In this document: piece after piece, positions 25,121-34,790 of the stretch
Layout of the letters: the number at the start of each line of letters is the position of its first letter
Position numbering within the stretch: position 1 is the stretch's first letter
DNA from: Rhodospirillales bacterium
GTDB taxonomy: Bacteria > Pseudomonadota > Alphaproteobacteria > Rhodospirillales > Thalassospiraceae
Length of the DNA: 64,000 nucleotides
Assembly: GCA_019634165.1 (NCBI GenBank)
Contig: JAHQVT010000010.1
Location: 1 to 64,000, forward strand
Direction of reading: 5' to 3'
Made by a program: the position numbers and the translations under genes
The notes under the pieces: generated by a model
What the model was told of the DNA's origin: nothing
The model's database searches: none
Seen by the model: the letters and a program-made list of their open reading frames with translations, nothing else

Positions 25121-25504
25121 ATGACCGACAGTTATTCGATTACTGACCTCGCGCGCGAGTTCGAAGTTACGACCCGAACCATCAGATTTTACGAAGATCA
25201 GGAGCTTATTTCGCCTGATCGGCAAGGCCAGACACGCATCTATAGCCCACGCGACCGGGTAAGGCTGCGCCTGATCATGCGGGGCAAACGTCTGGGCTTT
25301 TCATTAAAGGAAATTCGCGATCTACTTGATCTTTATGATGGCGACCGAAGTGAAATCACCCAGTTGACGACCCTGGTCGATAAAATCAATGAACGCCGCG
25401 ATACTTTGCGAAAGCAGCGTGAAGACATTGATGCGACCCTTGATGAACTTGATAAACTTGAAGAAACCTGTCAGGGCGAACTTGGTCGTAAAAAAACTGG
25501 GTGA
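25121..25504 (+). CDS. MerR-family transcriptional regulator (LiuR-like)
   Basis: A 127-residue regulator. The N-terminal winged helix reads SITDLAREFEVTTRTIRFYEDQ and RIYSPRDRVRLRLI, followed by GFSLKEIRDLLDLYD and a dimerising coiled coil. There are no cysteines in metal-sensor positions. This form resembles LiuR-type regulators of branched-chain amino acid and acyl-CoA breakdown genes, but no such genes are adjacent, so the target is unknown. Start ATG 25121 has GAG 5 nt upstream. Confidence 0.88.
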   Translation: MTDSYSITDLAREFEVTTRTIRFYEDQELISPDRQGQTRIYSPRDRVRLRLIMRGKRLGFSLKEIRDLLDLYDGDRSEITQLTTLVDKINERRDTLRKQREDIDATLDELDKLEETCQGELGRKKTG

Positions 25505-25524
25505 TGCCCCAAATATCTGAATGC

Positions 25525-25995
25525 CTATTGTTCTGAACTCATAGACCCGGATGCCTTGGCGAAGCGGGGTTCTGATGGGCGCGACAGGATAAAGCAGCTT
25601 ACCGGGAATGCGACCAACAGTTGGATCATAACGACCCAGCGGTTTTCGACAAAAACCAGCGATGCGGCGATTACCACGGCGAACGCCAGCATTGCCAATA
25701 TTTTGGCCCGACGATTGATCACGCCATGTTCGTTCCACTCGCGGATGGATAAACCAAACCGTGGGTGATTGCAGATCCAGTCATGGAGTCTTGGTGATCC
25801 CTTGGCAAACAACCATGCTGCAAGCAGCATGAAAGGCGTGGTTGGCAGAAGCGGCAAGAAAACACCAACAACACCCAATCCAACCGAAAGCCATCCAAGA
25901 CCAAGATAAATATGCGAAAAGCGCACCGTAGATTTCCTGTTTACAGCCCGTCCCACCCCTGACAGGTTAGACGTCTGTAATGTAGGCGCAGACAT
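25525..25995 (-). CDS. YbaN/DUF454 inner membrane protein
   Basis: A 156-residue small membrane protein with the DUF454 pattern [40 protein letters not shown] and a paired hydrophobic hairpin [20 protein letters not shown]. Function of the family is unknown. The start is ATG 25995; an in-frame TTG lies 12 bp upstream and no clear ribosome site separates them. It is convergent with the MerR gene, with a 20-bp gap. Confidence 0.85.
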   Translation of the reverse strand: MSAPTLQTSNLSGVGRAVNRKSTVRFSHIYLGLGWLSVGLGVVGVFLPLLPTTPFMLLAAWLFAKGSPRLHDWICNHPRFGLSIREWNEHGVINRRAKILAMLAFAVVIAASLVFVENRWVVMIQLLVAFPVSCFILSRPSEPRFAKASGSMSSEQ

Positions 25996-26078
25996 TTCGA
26001 AATTCAATCAATAGCCGACCTATATGCTCAGCTATTTTCACCCAGCCCATAACATCCTGAAACTCGTTGCGGTTGCCC

Positions 26079-26492
26079 ATGCTTGAGATCGAAAATGGCC
26101 TTTATTTGGATGAACGCCACCTGAATTTTCAGTTTGTACGCGCATCCGGCCCCGGTGGTCAGAACGTCAACAAGGTATCTAGTGCAGTACAAATGCGTGT
26201 TCGGATCGATGATCTGACGGAATTGCCGTTGCGCGTGCGCAACCGGTTACGGGAACTGGCTGGCAGCAAACTTACCAATGACGGCGAGATCATCTTTGAT
26301 GCGCAGCGTCATCGTACTCAAGAACGCAACAAGCAAGATGCGATCGAACGCCTAATGGCCTTGTTACGAAAAGCAGCTGAACGCAAGAAATATCGTGTCA
26401 AAACACGTCCAAGCCTGTCGGCCAAACGTAAGCGTGTAGATTCAAAGAAAAGGCGCGGAGATACAAAAAAGATGCGTCAGAAACCAATATAA
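26079..26492 (+). CDS. arfB: Alternative ribosome-rescue factor / peptidyl-tRNA hydrolase ArfB
   Basis: A 137-residue protein that releases peptides from ribosomes stalled on non-stop messages. The catalytic GGQ lies in RASGPGGQNVNKVSSAV. A basic C-terminal tail (KRKRVDSKKRRGDTKKMRQK) fits the mRNA channel in the known family structure. Short length distinguishes it from full release factors. ATG 26079 is chosen (MLEIENGLYL); the longer frame from 26067 begins with TTG. Confidence 0.93.
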   Translation: MLEIENGLYLDERHLNFQFVRASGPGGQNVNKVSSAVQMRVRIDDLTELPLRVRNRLRELAGSKLTNDGEIIFDAQRHRTQERNKQDAIERLMALLRKAAERKKYRVKTRPSLSAKRKRVDSKKRRGDTKKMRQKPI

Positions 26493-26519
26493 CGACCCGT
26501 CAGACAACAAGGCGTCACC

Positions 26520-27302
26520 ATGACCATCGATTGGAACCATATCGCAACAGCCCCCCTTCCCACCAATTGTGGTTGGCAGGGAACATATCGCGTGCGCTAT
26601 TCCGAGATTGGCGACAATGGCAAGGTTATGCTGCCTGCCCTTGCGGACTATATGCAAGATGCTGCTGGTTGGGGCGCACGTATCCTTAAACTGGCGTATG
26701 ACGACACAGTTGATCAAGGCATCGCATGGGTTTTGGCCCGCATGGTCATTCACATTCGCGAATATCCCGGTAATGGCGAAGATATTCTGGTTGAAACATG
26801 GCCATCGGGCGTTTCGCGCCGGGTTGCGACCCGTGATTTCAGGTTAACCAACCGCAAAGGCGAGGTCATTGGTGTCGCGCAAAGTTATTGGGTAATGTTT
26901 GATCTGCGTGAACGCCGTGCTGCCCAATGGCCTGATTGGATTGCCGAACGCCTGCCCAACCCACCGGGCCCTAAACTAATCGAACCGCCATTGCGTCCTG
27001 CCTTTACCAAGGATCCTTTGCCTGCTTGCGACACCATCAAGGCACGGTCATCCGACCTTGATCTTTATGGTCATGTGAATAATGTTCGGCTGATGCAGTG
27101 GGTTCTTGGCGTTGCCGGGCAAAACAACCGGCCCGATTTCCATCCCCACAGTTTGGATATCCAGTTCCGCACTGAATGCCGGGTGCATGAACGGGTTGAA
27201 ATCCGGCATGCCAATGGCTTTGCTGCGATAACCCGCGAAGAAGATGGAACCGACTTGGTCCGTGCCCATATCGAACCGCGCGACCAAATCGCACTGGCCT
27301 AG
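26520..27302 (+). CDS. Acyl-ACP thioesterase (FatA/FatB family)
   Basis: A 260-residue double hot-dog thioesterase that hydrolyses acyl-ACP to free fatty acid. The first hot-dog has YRVRYSEIGDNGKVMLPALADYMQDAA and GIAWVLARMVIHI; the second has SDLDLYGHVNNVRLMQWVLG, the usual Asn/His catalytic region. It is 28 bp downstream of arfB. Chain-length specificity cannot be read from sequence. A different hot-dog specificity is possible. Confidence 0.88.
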   Translation: MTIDWNHIATAPLPTNCGWQGTYRVRYSEIGDNGKVMLPALADYMQDAAGWGARILKLAYDDTVDQGIAWVLARMVIHIREYPGNGEDILVETWPSGVSRRVATRDFRLTNRKGEVIGVAQSYWVMFDLRERRAAQWPDWIAERLPNPPGPKLIEPPLRPAFTKDPLPACDTIKARSSDLDLYGHVNNVRLMQWVLGVAGQNNRPDFHPHSLDIQFRTECRVHERVEIRHANGFAAITREEDGTDLVRAHIEPRDQIALA

Positions 27303-27312
27303 AAAGACGTGA

Positions 27313-27942
27313 TTAAACCCGTCTTCCATCCATCATTGCCTCAAACAAATCAGCGATTGGCTTAAAGCTTTTACGGTGATGCGGGGTTGGACCAACCTCG
27401 CCAAGGCCGACCATGTGCTTTTTGACACCATAACCCGCATTGCCTTCCCAGCCGAAAAATGGATAACGAACAGCCAAACGTGCCATGGCCCGATCCCGGA
27501 CAACTTTGGCAACAATGGACGCCGCCGCAATTGAAAGCGACTTGCTATCCCCCTTAACCACGGTTTCAACATCACACGGCAAACCCGGATCGCGATTACC
27601 ATCGACCAAGGCCTGATCAGGCAATTTTTCCAGCCGGTCAACCGCGCGGCGCATGGCAACATAAGTCGCCTGCAAGATGTTAATCTGATCTATCTCACGT
27701 GCGGATGCGGCACCAATTCCAACCTCGGCACAGTCCATGATCACAGCAAAAAGTCGGTCGCGCTTTTTTGCTGACAGTTTTTTGGAATCATTTAGTTCCG
27801 TCAACAAGACAGACGGCAGCCGATCACCGCGCGGCAAAATGACCGCAGCAGCAACCACCGGACCGGCAAGCGGCCCGCGGCCGACCTCGTCAATACCGAC
27901 AATTCGGCCGTGATACTGATCTTCGATGGTGAAATCTGGCAT
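27313..27942 (-). CDS. rnhB: Ribonuclease HII
   Basis: A 209-residue enzyme that cuts the RNA strand of RNA-DNA hybrids and removes misincorporated ribonucleotides. Catalytic DEDD residues lie in GIDEVGRGPLAGPVVAAAV (Asp-Glu), ALVDGN and SIAAASIVAKVVRDR. Length and motif order are normal. It is convergent with the thioesterase gene, with a 10-bp gap. Confidence 0.96.
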   Translation of the reverse strand: MPDFTIEDQYHGRIVGIDEVGRGPLAGPVVAAAVILPRGDRLPSVLLTELNDSKKLSAKKRDRLFAVIMDCAEVGIGAASAREIDQINILQATYVAMRRAVDRLEKLPDQALVDGNRDPGLPCDVETVVKGDSKSLSIAAASIVAKVVRDRAMARLAVRYPFFGWEGNAGYGVKKHMVGLGEVGPTPHHRKSFKPIADLFEAMMDGRRV

Positions 27943-28014
27943 GGCCTTAGGTCTCTCTTCCTCTCCCCTTGGTCATATCAAGCCCGCTTGTGCCAGACAA
28001 TGTCGCAATCGACA

Positions 28015-28545
28015 TCAATCTGCTTGCCCACCCCAAATTCGCTGATAATCATCCAAGCTCATTTCATAGAAGGCGAGACCATCCCGGCTTGCTTTGCATG
28101 TCATCCCAAGTCGTTCGGCGAGTTTCTTTGACGGTGCATTTCGTGGGTCGATCGCTGCAATGATCCGGGGAAGTTCCATATGCGAAAAAGCATGGTCGAG
28201 CACCGCGCGCGCCGCTTCAAATGCGAAACCTTGTCCCCAGTAATCAGGGTGTAAACGCCAGCCAATTTCAATATCGGGGCCAGAACCATCTTCCGGGATC
28301 AAAAGAACCCAGCCAATAAAATGATCTGGGATCTCTTTGGTAAAGATCGACCAATAGCCCAACCCAACACCGTAATCCTGATTAATCCGCGCTTTGATAA
28401 ATGCCTCATGAGCATCACGGCCTTGCCATGGCCCAACAATAAAATCGACAACCCCCGGTGCCCTGTCCATGACAAGACAGTCATCAAAGTCATCCATCGT
28501 GCGAGGGCGTAAAATCAGGTGTTCCGTTTTGAAATTCATGGCCAA
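28015..28545 (-). CDS. GNAT-family N-acetyltransferase (RimL-like)
   Basis: A 176-residue acetyltransferase. It starts with the typical ETERLILRP equivalent (TEHLILRPRTMDDFDDCL), then GYWSIFTKEIPDHFIGWVLL, IEIGWRLHPDYWGQGFAFEA (acetyl-CoA loop) and AIDPRNAPSKKLAERLGM. This is the RimJ/RimL subgroup, acting on protein N-termini or small amines; the substrate is unknown. Confidence 0.92.
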   Translation of the reverse strand: MAMNFKTEHLILRPRTMDDFDDCLVMDRAPGVVDFIVGPWQGRDAHEAFIKARINQDYGVGLGYWSIFTKEIPDHFIGWVLLIPEDGSGPDIEIGWRLHPDYWGQGFAFEAARAVLDHAFSHMELPRIIAAIDPRNAPSKKLAERLGMTCKASRDGLAFYEMSLDDYQRIWGGQAD

Positions 28546-28584
28546 GCCCCCCCCCGCGTGAAATACCTTCTGACGATCCTAACA

Positions 28585-28614
28585 AAAACGGCACCGGTTT
28601 TCCGGTGCCGTTTT
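28585..28614 (-). terminator. Rho-independent terminator of the mrp operon
   Basis: The perfect 13-bp stem AAAACGGCACCGG/CCGGTGCCGTTTT has a TTTT loop. It lies 25 bp beyond the mrpG stop on the minus strand and separates it from the GNAT gene. Confidence 0.88.
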
Positions 28615-28638
28615 GATATTTGGAAACAACCCGAAAGA

Positions 28639-29043
28639 TCAGGTTTCTGTTTCTTTGTATTCTTCGCTGGGATCGTAACCTTCTGGCCCGATCGGATCAA
28701 ATGTTGCCCAACCTTCATTCTGTTTGCTGGGTGGTAGATCCTTGTTCGGATCAACATTCAGCAGCATATAGGCCTTGGCAATCAGGTTTGCCGTGATCGG
28801 CGCTGTCAGGAAAATGAACAACGTGATCAGCAATTCATGAATGGTGAAATGCCCGCGTTCGATCCAGAAAAACAGCATCGATGCGATCAGAAGTCCACCA
28901 AGCCCGACGGTGCTGGCCTTGGTCGGTGCATGCAGACGTGGCAAAAGGTCTTTAAGCTTAATCATCCCGAATGACCCAACCAGCAAGAAAGTCCCGCCGA
29001 TCACGATCAGAAGCGAAATGATGAGTTCAACAATAAACGGCAT
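28639..29043 (-). CDS. mrpG: Na+/H+ antiporter subunit MrpG
   Basis: A 134-residue inner membrane subunit of the multicomponent Mrp/Mnh antiporter. Three hydrophobic segments are visible (IISLLIVIGGTFLLVGSFG, GLGGLLIASMLFFW, LLITLFIFLTAPITANLIA), with the conserved loop KDLLPRLHAPTKAST. It is the last gene of the operon. The hydrophilic C-terminal tail is longer than the core but common in this class. Confidence 0.93.
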   Translation of the reverse strand: MPFIVELIISLLIVIGGTFLLVGSFGMIKLKDLLPRLHAPTKASTVGLGGLLIASMLFFWIERGHFTIHELLITLFIFLTAPITANLIAKAYMLLNVDPNKDLPPSKQNEGWATFDPIGPEGYDPSEEYKETET

Positions 29044-29055
29044 CTTATCGCTCCC

Positions 29056-29325
29056 CTATTCAATGATGTCGCCACGCAAGATGAACTTGCAATAGGCCAC
29101 TGTGGAAACAAAACCAAACATGGCGAACAATAGCGCGCCTTCGAAATACATCGCCGTTCCCTGCCCGATACCATAAAGCACAAGCAGCGCAATGGCATTG
29201 ATCGCCATGGTATCAACGGCCAAGACGCGATCTGCTGTGGTCGGACCACTGGTAAGCCGCCAGAGGTTCATCAGCAATGCCAGCCCGACACAAACGAAGC
29301 CGAAATTCAGTGCATATTCGATCAT
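29056..29325 (-). CDS. mrpF: Na+/H+ antiporter subunit MrpF
   Basis: An 89-residue subunit with three membrane helices and the family core LWRLTSGPTTADRVLAVDTMAINAIALL. Its start overlaps the mrpE stop by 4 bp. A Mrp complex exchanges cytoplasmic Na+ for external H+, supporting salt and alkali tolerance as expected for a marine bacterium. Confidence 0.94.
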   Translation of the reverse strand: MIEYALNFGFVCVGLALLMNLWRLTSGPTTADRVLAVDTMAINAIALLVLYGIGQGTAMYFEGALLFAMFGFVSTVAYCKFILRGDIIE

Positions 29326-29816
29326 TCGAAAATCTCCTTCAGACGGCGTTCGTAGCGATCCTTGATATCATCGATAACACCTTGCGCATCCGGTGCATGC
29401 AGGCAATGAACCAAAAGGCTTCTTGCATCCGCACTTAGATCAATCGTCACGGTTCCCGGTGTCATCGTGATTGTCCCGGCAAGGGTTGTGATCGCCTCAG
29501 GCGAGGTCAGATCAAGCGGTACAACAACACATTTTGAATCCAGACTTTCGGTTTTCCGAAACAGGATCAAACCCGCAACAATCACATTGGCGACCAGAAT
29601 GTCCCAAAGCACGACTAGCCCATATTCACAGATCGCATAAACATTGCGAACCTTTGGGCGCGCAGGCCAGAAATTGGCGGTGATCAGCGGAATGACAATG
29701 GCCAAGATAAGACCAAAGACAACTGCACCTGCCGAGATTTCATTGACTAGAAACACCCAGACAATCAGCAAGGCCAGCGTCAAAAGTGGATGGGGTAGAT
29801 AACGTTTCATCATCAT
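29322..29816 (-). CDS. mrpE: Na+/H+ antiporter subunit MrpE
   Basis: A 164-residue subunit. N-terminal membrane hairpin (LTLALLIVWVFLVNEISAGAVVFGLILA), then DILVANVIVAGLILF and the conserved soluble segment TITMTPGTVTIDLSADARSL. It is coupled to mrpF by overlap and begins 18 bp after mrpD. Confidence 0.94.
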   Translation of the reverse strand: MMMKRYLPHPLLTLALLIVWVFLVNEISAGAVVFGLILAIVIPLITANFWPARPKVRNVYAICEYGLVVLWDILVANVIVAGLILFRKTESLDSKCVVVPLDLTSPEAITTLAGTITMTPGTVTIDLSADARSLLVHCLHAPDAQGVIDDIKDRYERRLKEIFE

Positions 29817-29834
29817 GATCCTTGTCCTCTCCCC

Positions 29835-31367
29835 TTACTGGCCAAGCTGTGCCACGGCGGCATCGCCCAGCACTGCATCAATGTAACCAGACGTATCAAA
29901 TATCTGGCTGGCGACACTATGAAGGTAATCCGTTACCGGTCCCCCAAATGCCGTCAACACAACCAGTCCACCCAACATGCCACATGCGGCAATGATCGGC
30001 AGGACAGGCCATTTGGCACCTTCGACAGTGATCTCGCCTTCGACCGACGAGCTTTTCCAGAACAGGACACTGCCCGCACGGCCAAAGCCGATAATGCACA
30101 TCAATGACGTCACCAAAATGATCGCCCAAATCCAGACCATCGCACCGCTATCGCGTGCAGCATCAAGGATCAGCAATTTCCCGATAAAGCCACTAAGCGG
30201 TGGCATGCCCGCCATGCCGATTGCCCCAATAAAGAACAGAACAGCAAGGAAGCCCGACTGATGGAAGGTCGGCGCGGTGTTAAGACTGTCACCATATTGC
30301 CCACGACGAGACACCACCAAATCCGCAATCAGGAACAAAGCAGCAGCAGAGAAGGTCGAATGCAGCAGGTAATAAAGACCTGCGGCAATGCTTTCAGGTG
30401 TGAACAGTGCGATTGACGTTAACAACGTCCCCATAGAGCCAACCACCGAAAAGGCAATCAACGTATTGAGACGTTTAGCTGCGAGCACACCAGTCATACC
30501 AAGAACCAGCGTAATCAGGGCCGCTGGCAGCAGATAAGGCTGAGCCAGCCACGCCATATCGCCCGCCATATCGCCAAAGGCCAGCGAATAAATCCGCAGG
30601 ACGGAATAGGCCCCAACCTTGGTCATGATCGCAAACAGTGCCGCAACCGGTGCCGGTGCATTGGCATACGTGCCGGGAAGCCAGAAATGGATCGGCACCA
30701 AGGCTGCTTTGACGCAGAAAACCAACAGCAGGATCAACGCACCAGCCCGCAGCAACGCGGCATCGCCCGACGCCACATTGGCAACCTGAATGGCAAGGTC
30801 GGCCATGTTCAGTGTGCCGGTCACGGAATAGATCATGCCAACACCAACAAGGAACAATGCAGAACCCGTCAGGTTAATCACAACATATTGCATGCCCGCC
30901 TTAAGACGATCTGCCCCGGCGCCATGCAGCATCAAGCCATAAGACGCAATCAGCAGAACTTCAAAGAAGACAAACAGGTTGAAAATATCACCGGTCAGGA
31001 ACGCACCATTAACCCCCATCAGCTGGAACTGGAACAGGGCATGGAAATGCTTACCACGTTGATCCCATTCGCTAGACGCAAACAGAACAACACCAAGACC
31101 AAGAAGTGAGGTTAAGAACACCATCATGGCCGATAGGCGGTCAAGCACCAGAACAATGCCAAATGGTGCCGGCCAATCAGACAACCCATACATTTCCGGG
31201 TCATGACCATTGGCAAAGATGACAAGCGAGAACGTCACCGCAACAAGGGCAAGCGTCGCTGTTATGGAAAATACGCGCTGCAAGATAATGTCGTGACGCA
31301 CCGCCAGAACAATCAGGGCGGCCATCACGGCGGGCAGCACTATGGGAACAACAATCCAGTCACCCAT
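29835..31367 (-). CDS. mrpD: Na+/H+ antiporter subunit MrpD
   Basis: A 510-residue NuoN/NuoM-like subunit with about 14 membrane helices. The proton-channel Glu and Lys environment is visible in FNLFVFFEVLLIASYGLM and FCVKAALVPIHFWLPGTYA. GMPPLSGFIGKLLIL is the family signature. Its ATG shares one base with the mrpC TGA. Confidence 0.95.
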   Translation of the reverse strand: MGDWIVVPIVLPAVMAALIVLAVRHDIILQRVFSITATLALVAVTFSLVIFANGHDPEMYGLSDWPAPFGIVLVLDRLSAMMVFLTSLLGLGVVLFASSEWDQRGKHFHALFQFQLMGVNGAFLTGDIFNLFVFFEVLLIASYGLMLHGAGADRLKAGMQYVVINLTGSALFLVGVGMIYSVTGTLNMADLAIQVANVASGDAALLRAGALILLLVFCVKAALVPIHFWLPGTYANAPAPVAALFAIMTKVGAYSVLRIYSLAFGDMAGDMAWLAQPYLLPAALITLVLGMTGVLAAKRLNTLIAFSVVGSMGTLLTSIALFTPESIAAGLYYLLHSTFSAAALFLIADLVVSRRGQYGDSLNTAPTFHQSGFLAVLFFIGAIGMAGMPPLSGFIGKLLILDAARDSGAMVWIWAIILVTSLMCIIGFGRAGSVLFWKSSSVEGEITVEGAKWPVLPIIAACGMLGGLVVLTAFGGPVTDYLHSVASQIFDTSGYIDAVLGDAAVAQLGQ

Positions 31368-31723
31368 CAGTTTTTATCTCCTGCTTCGGATGGCTCGCCA
31401 ATCGGGCGACCGTCAACATGGTCATTGCCGATTTCAAGGAATGTCCGGATCGACAACACGACGATCAAGGCGGTCATGCCAAACGAAATCACAATCGCCG
31501 TCAGAACAAGTGCCTGTGGCAACGGATCGGTATATTCGGTCACACCTTCACGCAAAATAGGCGGCATGTTGATGGTCAAACGGCCCATCGCAAACAAAAA
31601 CACGTTTACGGCATAGGACAGCAAAGCCAACCCAATCACCACCGGGAAAGTCCGCCCGCGCAGCAACAAATACGTCCCACACGCGGTTAGAAGCCCAATA
31701 CTGCTTGCTACAAGAAATTCCAT
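31367..31723 (-). CDS. mrpC: Na+/H+ antiporter subunit MrpC
   Basis: A 118-residue NuoK-like subunit with three helices (VASSIGLLTACGTYLLLRGR, VVIGLALLSYAVNVFLFAMG, ALVLTAIVISFGMTALIVVL). ATG 31723 is chosen because it is 1 nt after the mrpA stop and gives the family N-terminus MEFLVASSIG. A longer frame to 31834 runs inside mrpA. Confidence 0.94.
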   Translation of the reverse strand: MEFLVASSIGLLTACGTYLLLRGRTFPVVIGLALLSYAVNVFLFAMGRLTINMPPILREGVTEYTDPLPQALVLTAIVISFGMTALIVVLSIRTFLEIGNDHVDGRPIGEPSEAGDKN

Positions 31724-31724
31724 A

Positions 31725-34589
31725 TCAGGCCTCCTTCTCTGGTGTGGCGACCGCAACCGATGGATCATGATCCATCGGCTCAAGGTTGACTTCGACATGC
31801 TCAGCCATGCGTTCAACTTGCGAGAGTTTTGCAAGCGCCAGCATCACCGCGCCAACCACGGTTAGGAATACGCCAAGGTCAAAGCCCATGGCCGATGCCA
31901 GTTCAAACTCGCCAACGATTGGCAGGTGAACATGGACAAAGCCACTGGTCAGGAACGGAAGCCCTACAACCCATGCGGAAACCCCTGTAATCGCCGCAGC
32001 AATCACGCCCAAACCAATCATGCCGTGGTAATTGACCTTCATGCGGTTCTGGGTCCAGCCAAAGCCAGATGCCATATACTGCATGACCAGTGCGACCGAC
32101 ACGACCAGACCGGCAATAAAGCCACCACCCGGTTCGTTATGACCGCGCAGGAAGATGTAAACACCAACCATCAATGACAGCGGCAGCATCACCCTTGTCG
32201 CCACCACCATCATCATCGGATGGCGATCAGCAGACCGGCGATTATCAACCACCCAATTGGCAAGGCGTTTGGCAGCAGCGCCCTGTGTAACCGTTTCAAT
32301 CAATGCAAAGATCGAAAGGGCAGCAATCCCAAGAACGATAATCTCGCCAAAGGTATCAAATCCACGGAAGTCAACGAGGATGACGTTAACAACGTTTGTC
32401 CCGCCGCCTTCGGTTTTGGAGTTGGCAAGATGATAGGCCGAGATCGAACTTGGCAGATCACGTGTCATGATCGCCCAGATCGCCCCGCCAATCCCAAGAC
32501 CCGCGGCAATCGAAACGATCCCGTCACGCATTTTGCGTCCCGGCAAGCTTTCCTTTGGCGTTTCTTTTGGCAGGATGTTCAAGGCCAGCAACATCAGAAT
32601 GACCGTAACCACCTCGACCGAGATTTGCGTCAATGCAAGATCCGGTGCTGAGAGATAGATAAAGCCAAGCGAGACAATCAAACCAACCACACCGACCAAA
32701 AGAAGGCTTAGCAACCGGTTGTGATGCATAAAGACCGACGCAATACAGGTCACCACCAACAGCAACCACGCAATGGCCGCAGTCGGGGATACGTCAAGAA
32801 GTTCACGTGTGCCCGGCGTATAATCGGGTTGTGCATAAAAGCCCGACGCACCGATCGCCAAAGCGGCAACAATCATAATGCACAGGTAACGCTGCAACGA
32901 TCCGTTATGCAGATTGTCTGAAACAAACCGGCTAAGTGCGACCAGCTTGGCAATACCACAATCAAACATTTCCTTGGCATCAGGCCGCGACAGGTTTGCC
33001 GTTGCCGACAGCAACCCATTGTGGCGCATCAAAATAAGTGCACCAACCACAATGGCAATCACACTCATGCCAAGCGCCGGTGTCAGACCATGCCAAAGTG
33101 CCAGATGATATTCGGGCAATTCACCACCAATGACGGCACCAGACGTTGCTGCAACCAGCGGACCCGCAATCACGGACGGGAACAGACCAATCAAAACAAC
33201 CAGAACGGTCAGGAATGCAGGCGGTGCCCACATGCCAAATGGCGGGTCATGCGGATGATGTGGCAAGTCTGCATCGCGCGGCTTGCCCAACCAAACATGG
33301 AAGATAAAGCGGAATGAATAGGCAACCGAGAAAACCGCACCGAGGGTTGCCAGAACCGGTACAACCCAATTCTGATCCATCCAAACAGTGTGCCAAGCTT
33401 CTTCAAGCATCATTTCCTTGGACAAGAAACCATTCAGCGGAATGATACCGGCCATGGATGCCGCCGAGATAATCCCGATGGTCCCGGCAATCGGCATCAG
33501 GTTCAGCAACCCGCCAAACCGGCGAATATCACGTGTGCCGGTTTCATGATCAATGATGCCAGCGGTCATAAACAATGCAGCCTTAAAGGTCGCATGGTTG
33601 ATGATGTGAAATACCCCGGCAACTGCAGCCATTGGCGTTCCAAAACCAAACAACATGGTCACAAGACCAAGATGACTGACGGTGGAATAGGCCAGCAAAC
33701 CTTTAAGGTCATGCTTGAATATCGCAATCCATGCGCCCAGCACCATGGTCACAAGACCCGCGGTCGCAACGATATAAAACCATTCAGGCGTGCCCGACAA
33801 AACAGGCCACATACGCGCCATCAAGAAGATGCCCGCCTTGACCATGGTCGCCGAATGCAGATAGGCCGAAACCGGTGTCGGTGCGGCCATGGCATGCGGT
33901 AACCAGAAATGGAACGGGAACTGTGCCGATTTGGTAAAGCAGCCCAGCAAGATCAAAATCAATGCAGGCAGATACATTGGGGATGCCTGAATAAGATCAG
34001 CATGCTGCAAGATGACGGTCAAATTATAAGACCCGACAATGTCGCCCAGGATCAGCATCCCGGCAATCATGGCAAGTCCACCTGCCCCGGTCACAGCCAA
34101 CGCCATACGTGCGCCCTGACGGCCTGCTGGCAAGTGCTTCCAATACCCGATCAACAGGAACGATGACAGCGATGTCAGTTCCCAGAAAACCAAAAGCAGC
34201 AGGATGTTATCAGACAAAACGATCCCGACCATGGCCCCTTGGAACAGAAGCAGGAACACATAAAAGCGCCCCATCGGATCGTCTTTTGACAGATAGAACC
34301 GCGCATAGATGATGATCAGCAACCCGATGCCAAGGATCAGCGTTGCGAACAGCAAGCCAAGCCCATCAAGGAAGAAGGTCACATTCAAACCTAATTCCGG
34401 CAACCAGTTATAGCTGACCTGAAACACCTCGCCGCCAAGGACCGCAGGGGCCTTTGCCATAAGGAGAATCAGAGCAAGCAACGTGACAGAACCAGTAGCA
34501 GTAGCACATGCATTGCGCCCGGCCCTGATCATTATGGCGGGCAAGACCGCCCCAATGAAGGGAAGCAAAACAATGAGGGTGAGACTCAT
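31725..34589 (-). CDS. mrpA: Na+/H+ antiporter subunit MrpA fused to MrpB
   Basis: A 954-residue fusion. Residues about 1-500 form the NuoL-like channel (LVFWELTSLSSFLLIGYW, KSAQFPFHFWLPHAMAAPTP, GIIPLNGFLSKE). About 590-770 hold the extra MrpA helices with DLALTQISVEVVTVILMLLA. About 800-930 match MrpB (LPLSLMVGVYIFLRGHNEPG, GGFIAGLVVSVALVMQY). The A-B fusion is common in alphaproteobacteria. It is the first gene of the operon; the promoter lies in the roughly 200 bp before the MFS gene. Confidence 0.95.
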   Translation of the reverse strand: MSLTLIVLLPFIGAVLPAIMIRAGRNACATATGSVTLLALILLMAKAPAVLGGEVFQVSYNWLPELGLNVTFFLDGLGLLFATLILGIGLLIIIYARFYLSKDDPMGRFYVFLLLFQGAMVGIVLSDNILLLLVFWELTSLSSFLLIGYWKHLPAGRQGARMALAVTGAGGLAMIAGMLILGDIVGSYNLTVILQHADLIQASPMYLPALILILLGCFTKSAQFPFHFWLPHAMAAPTPVSAYLHSATMVKAGIFLMARMWPVLSGTPEWFYIVATAGLVTMVLGAWIAIFKHDLKGLLAYSTVSHLGLVTMLFGFGTPMAAVAGVFHIINHATFKAALFMTAGIIDHETGTRDIRRFGGLLNLMPIAGTIGIISAASMAGIIPLNGFLSKEMMLEEAWHTVWMDQNWVVPVLATLGAVFSVAYSFRFIFHVWLGKPRDADLPHHPHDPPFGMWAPPAFLTVLVVLIGLFPSVIAGPLVAATSGAVIGGELPEYHLALWHGLTPALGMSVIAIVVGALILMRHNGLLSATANLSRPDAKEMFDCGIAKLVALSRFVSDNLHNGSLQRYLCIMIVAALAIGASGFYAQPDYTPGTRELLDVSPTAAIAWLLLVVTCIASVFMHHNRLLSLLLVGVVGLIVSLGFIYLSAPDLALTQISVEVVTVILMLLALNILPKETPKESLPGRKMRDGIVSIAAGLGIGGAIWAIMTRDLPSSISAYHLANSKTEGGGTNVVNVILVDFRGFDTFGEIIVLGIAALSIFALIETVTQGAAAKRLANWVVDNRRSADRHPMMMVVATRVMLPLSLMVGVYIFLRGHNEPGGGFIAGLVVSVALVMQYMASGFGWTQNRMKVNYHGMIGLGVIAAAITGVSAWVVGLPFLTSGFVHVHLPIVGEFELASAMGFDLGVFLTVVGAVMLALAKLSQVERMAEHVEVNLEPMDHDPSVAVATPEKEA

Positions 34590-34790
34590 GAAAGACCCTT
34601 ATATTTGGATAGTCGCCGCATCGCCCCCAGCGCGAGACAGCAAGAAAATTCCGGCAGAAGGTAATATTTGTACCGAAAATGGTCAAGAAAACGCAAACGG
34701 CGCAGTTTTTACCTTGAAGTTGTCAAGTGAAGTCGATTACCCGCATTTACAACCCTATAGCCCGAACTCATTGATGCAATTTGACACTGA

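Noticed and set aside
30687..31109. 140-residue plus-strand open frame in mrpD
   Set aside because: Antisense shadow; the product is a Gln/Asn/His-rich mirror of membrane helices, as are 33390-33902 and 32220-32651.
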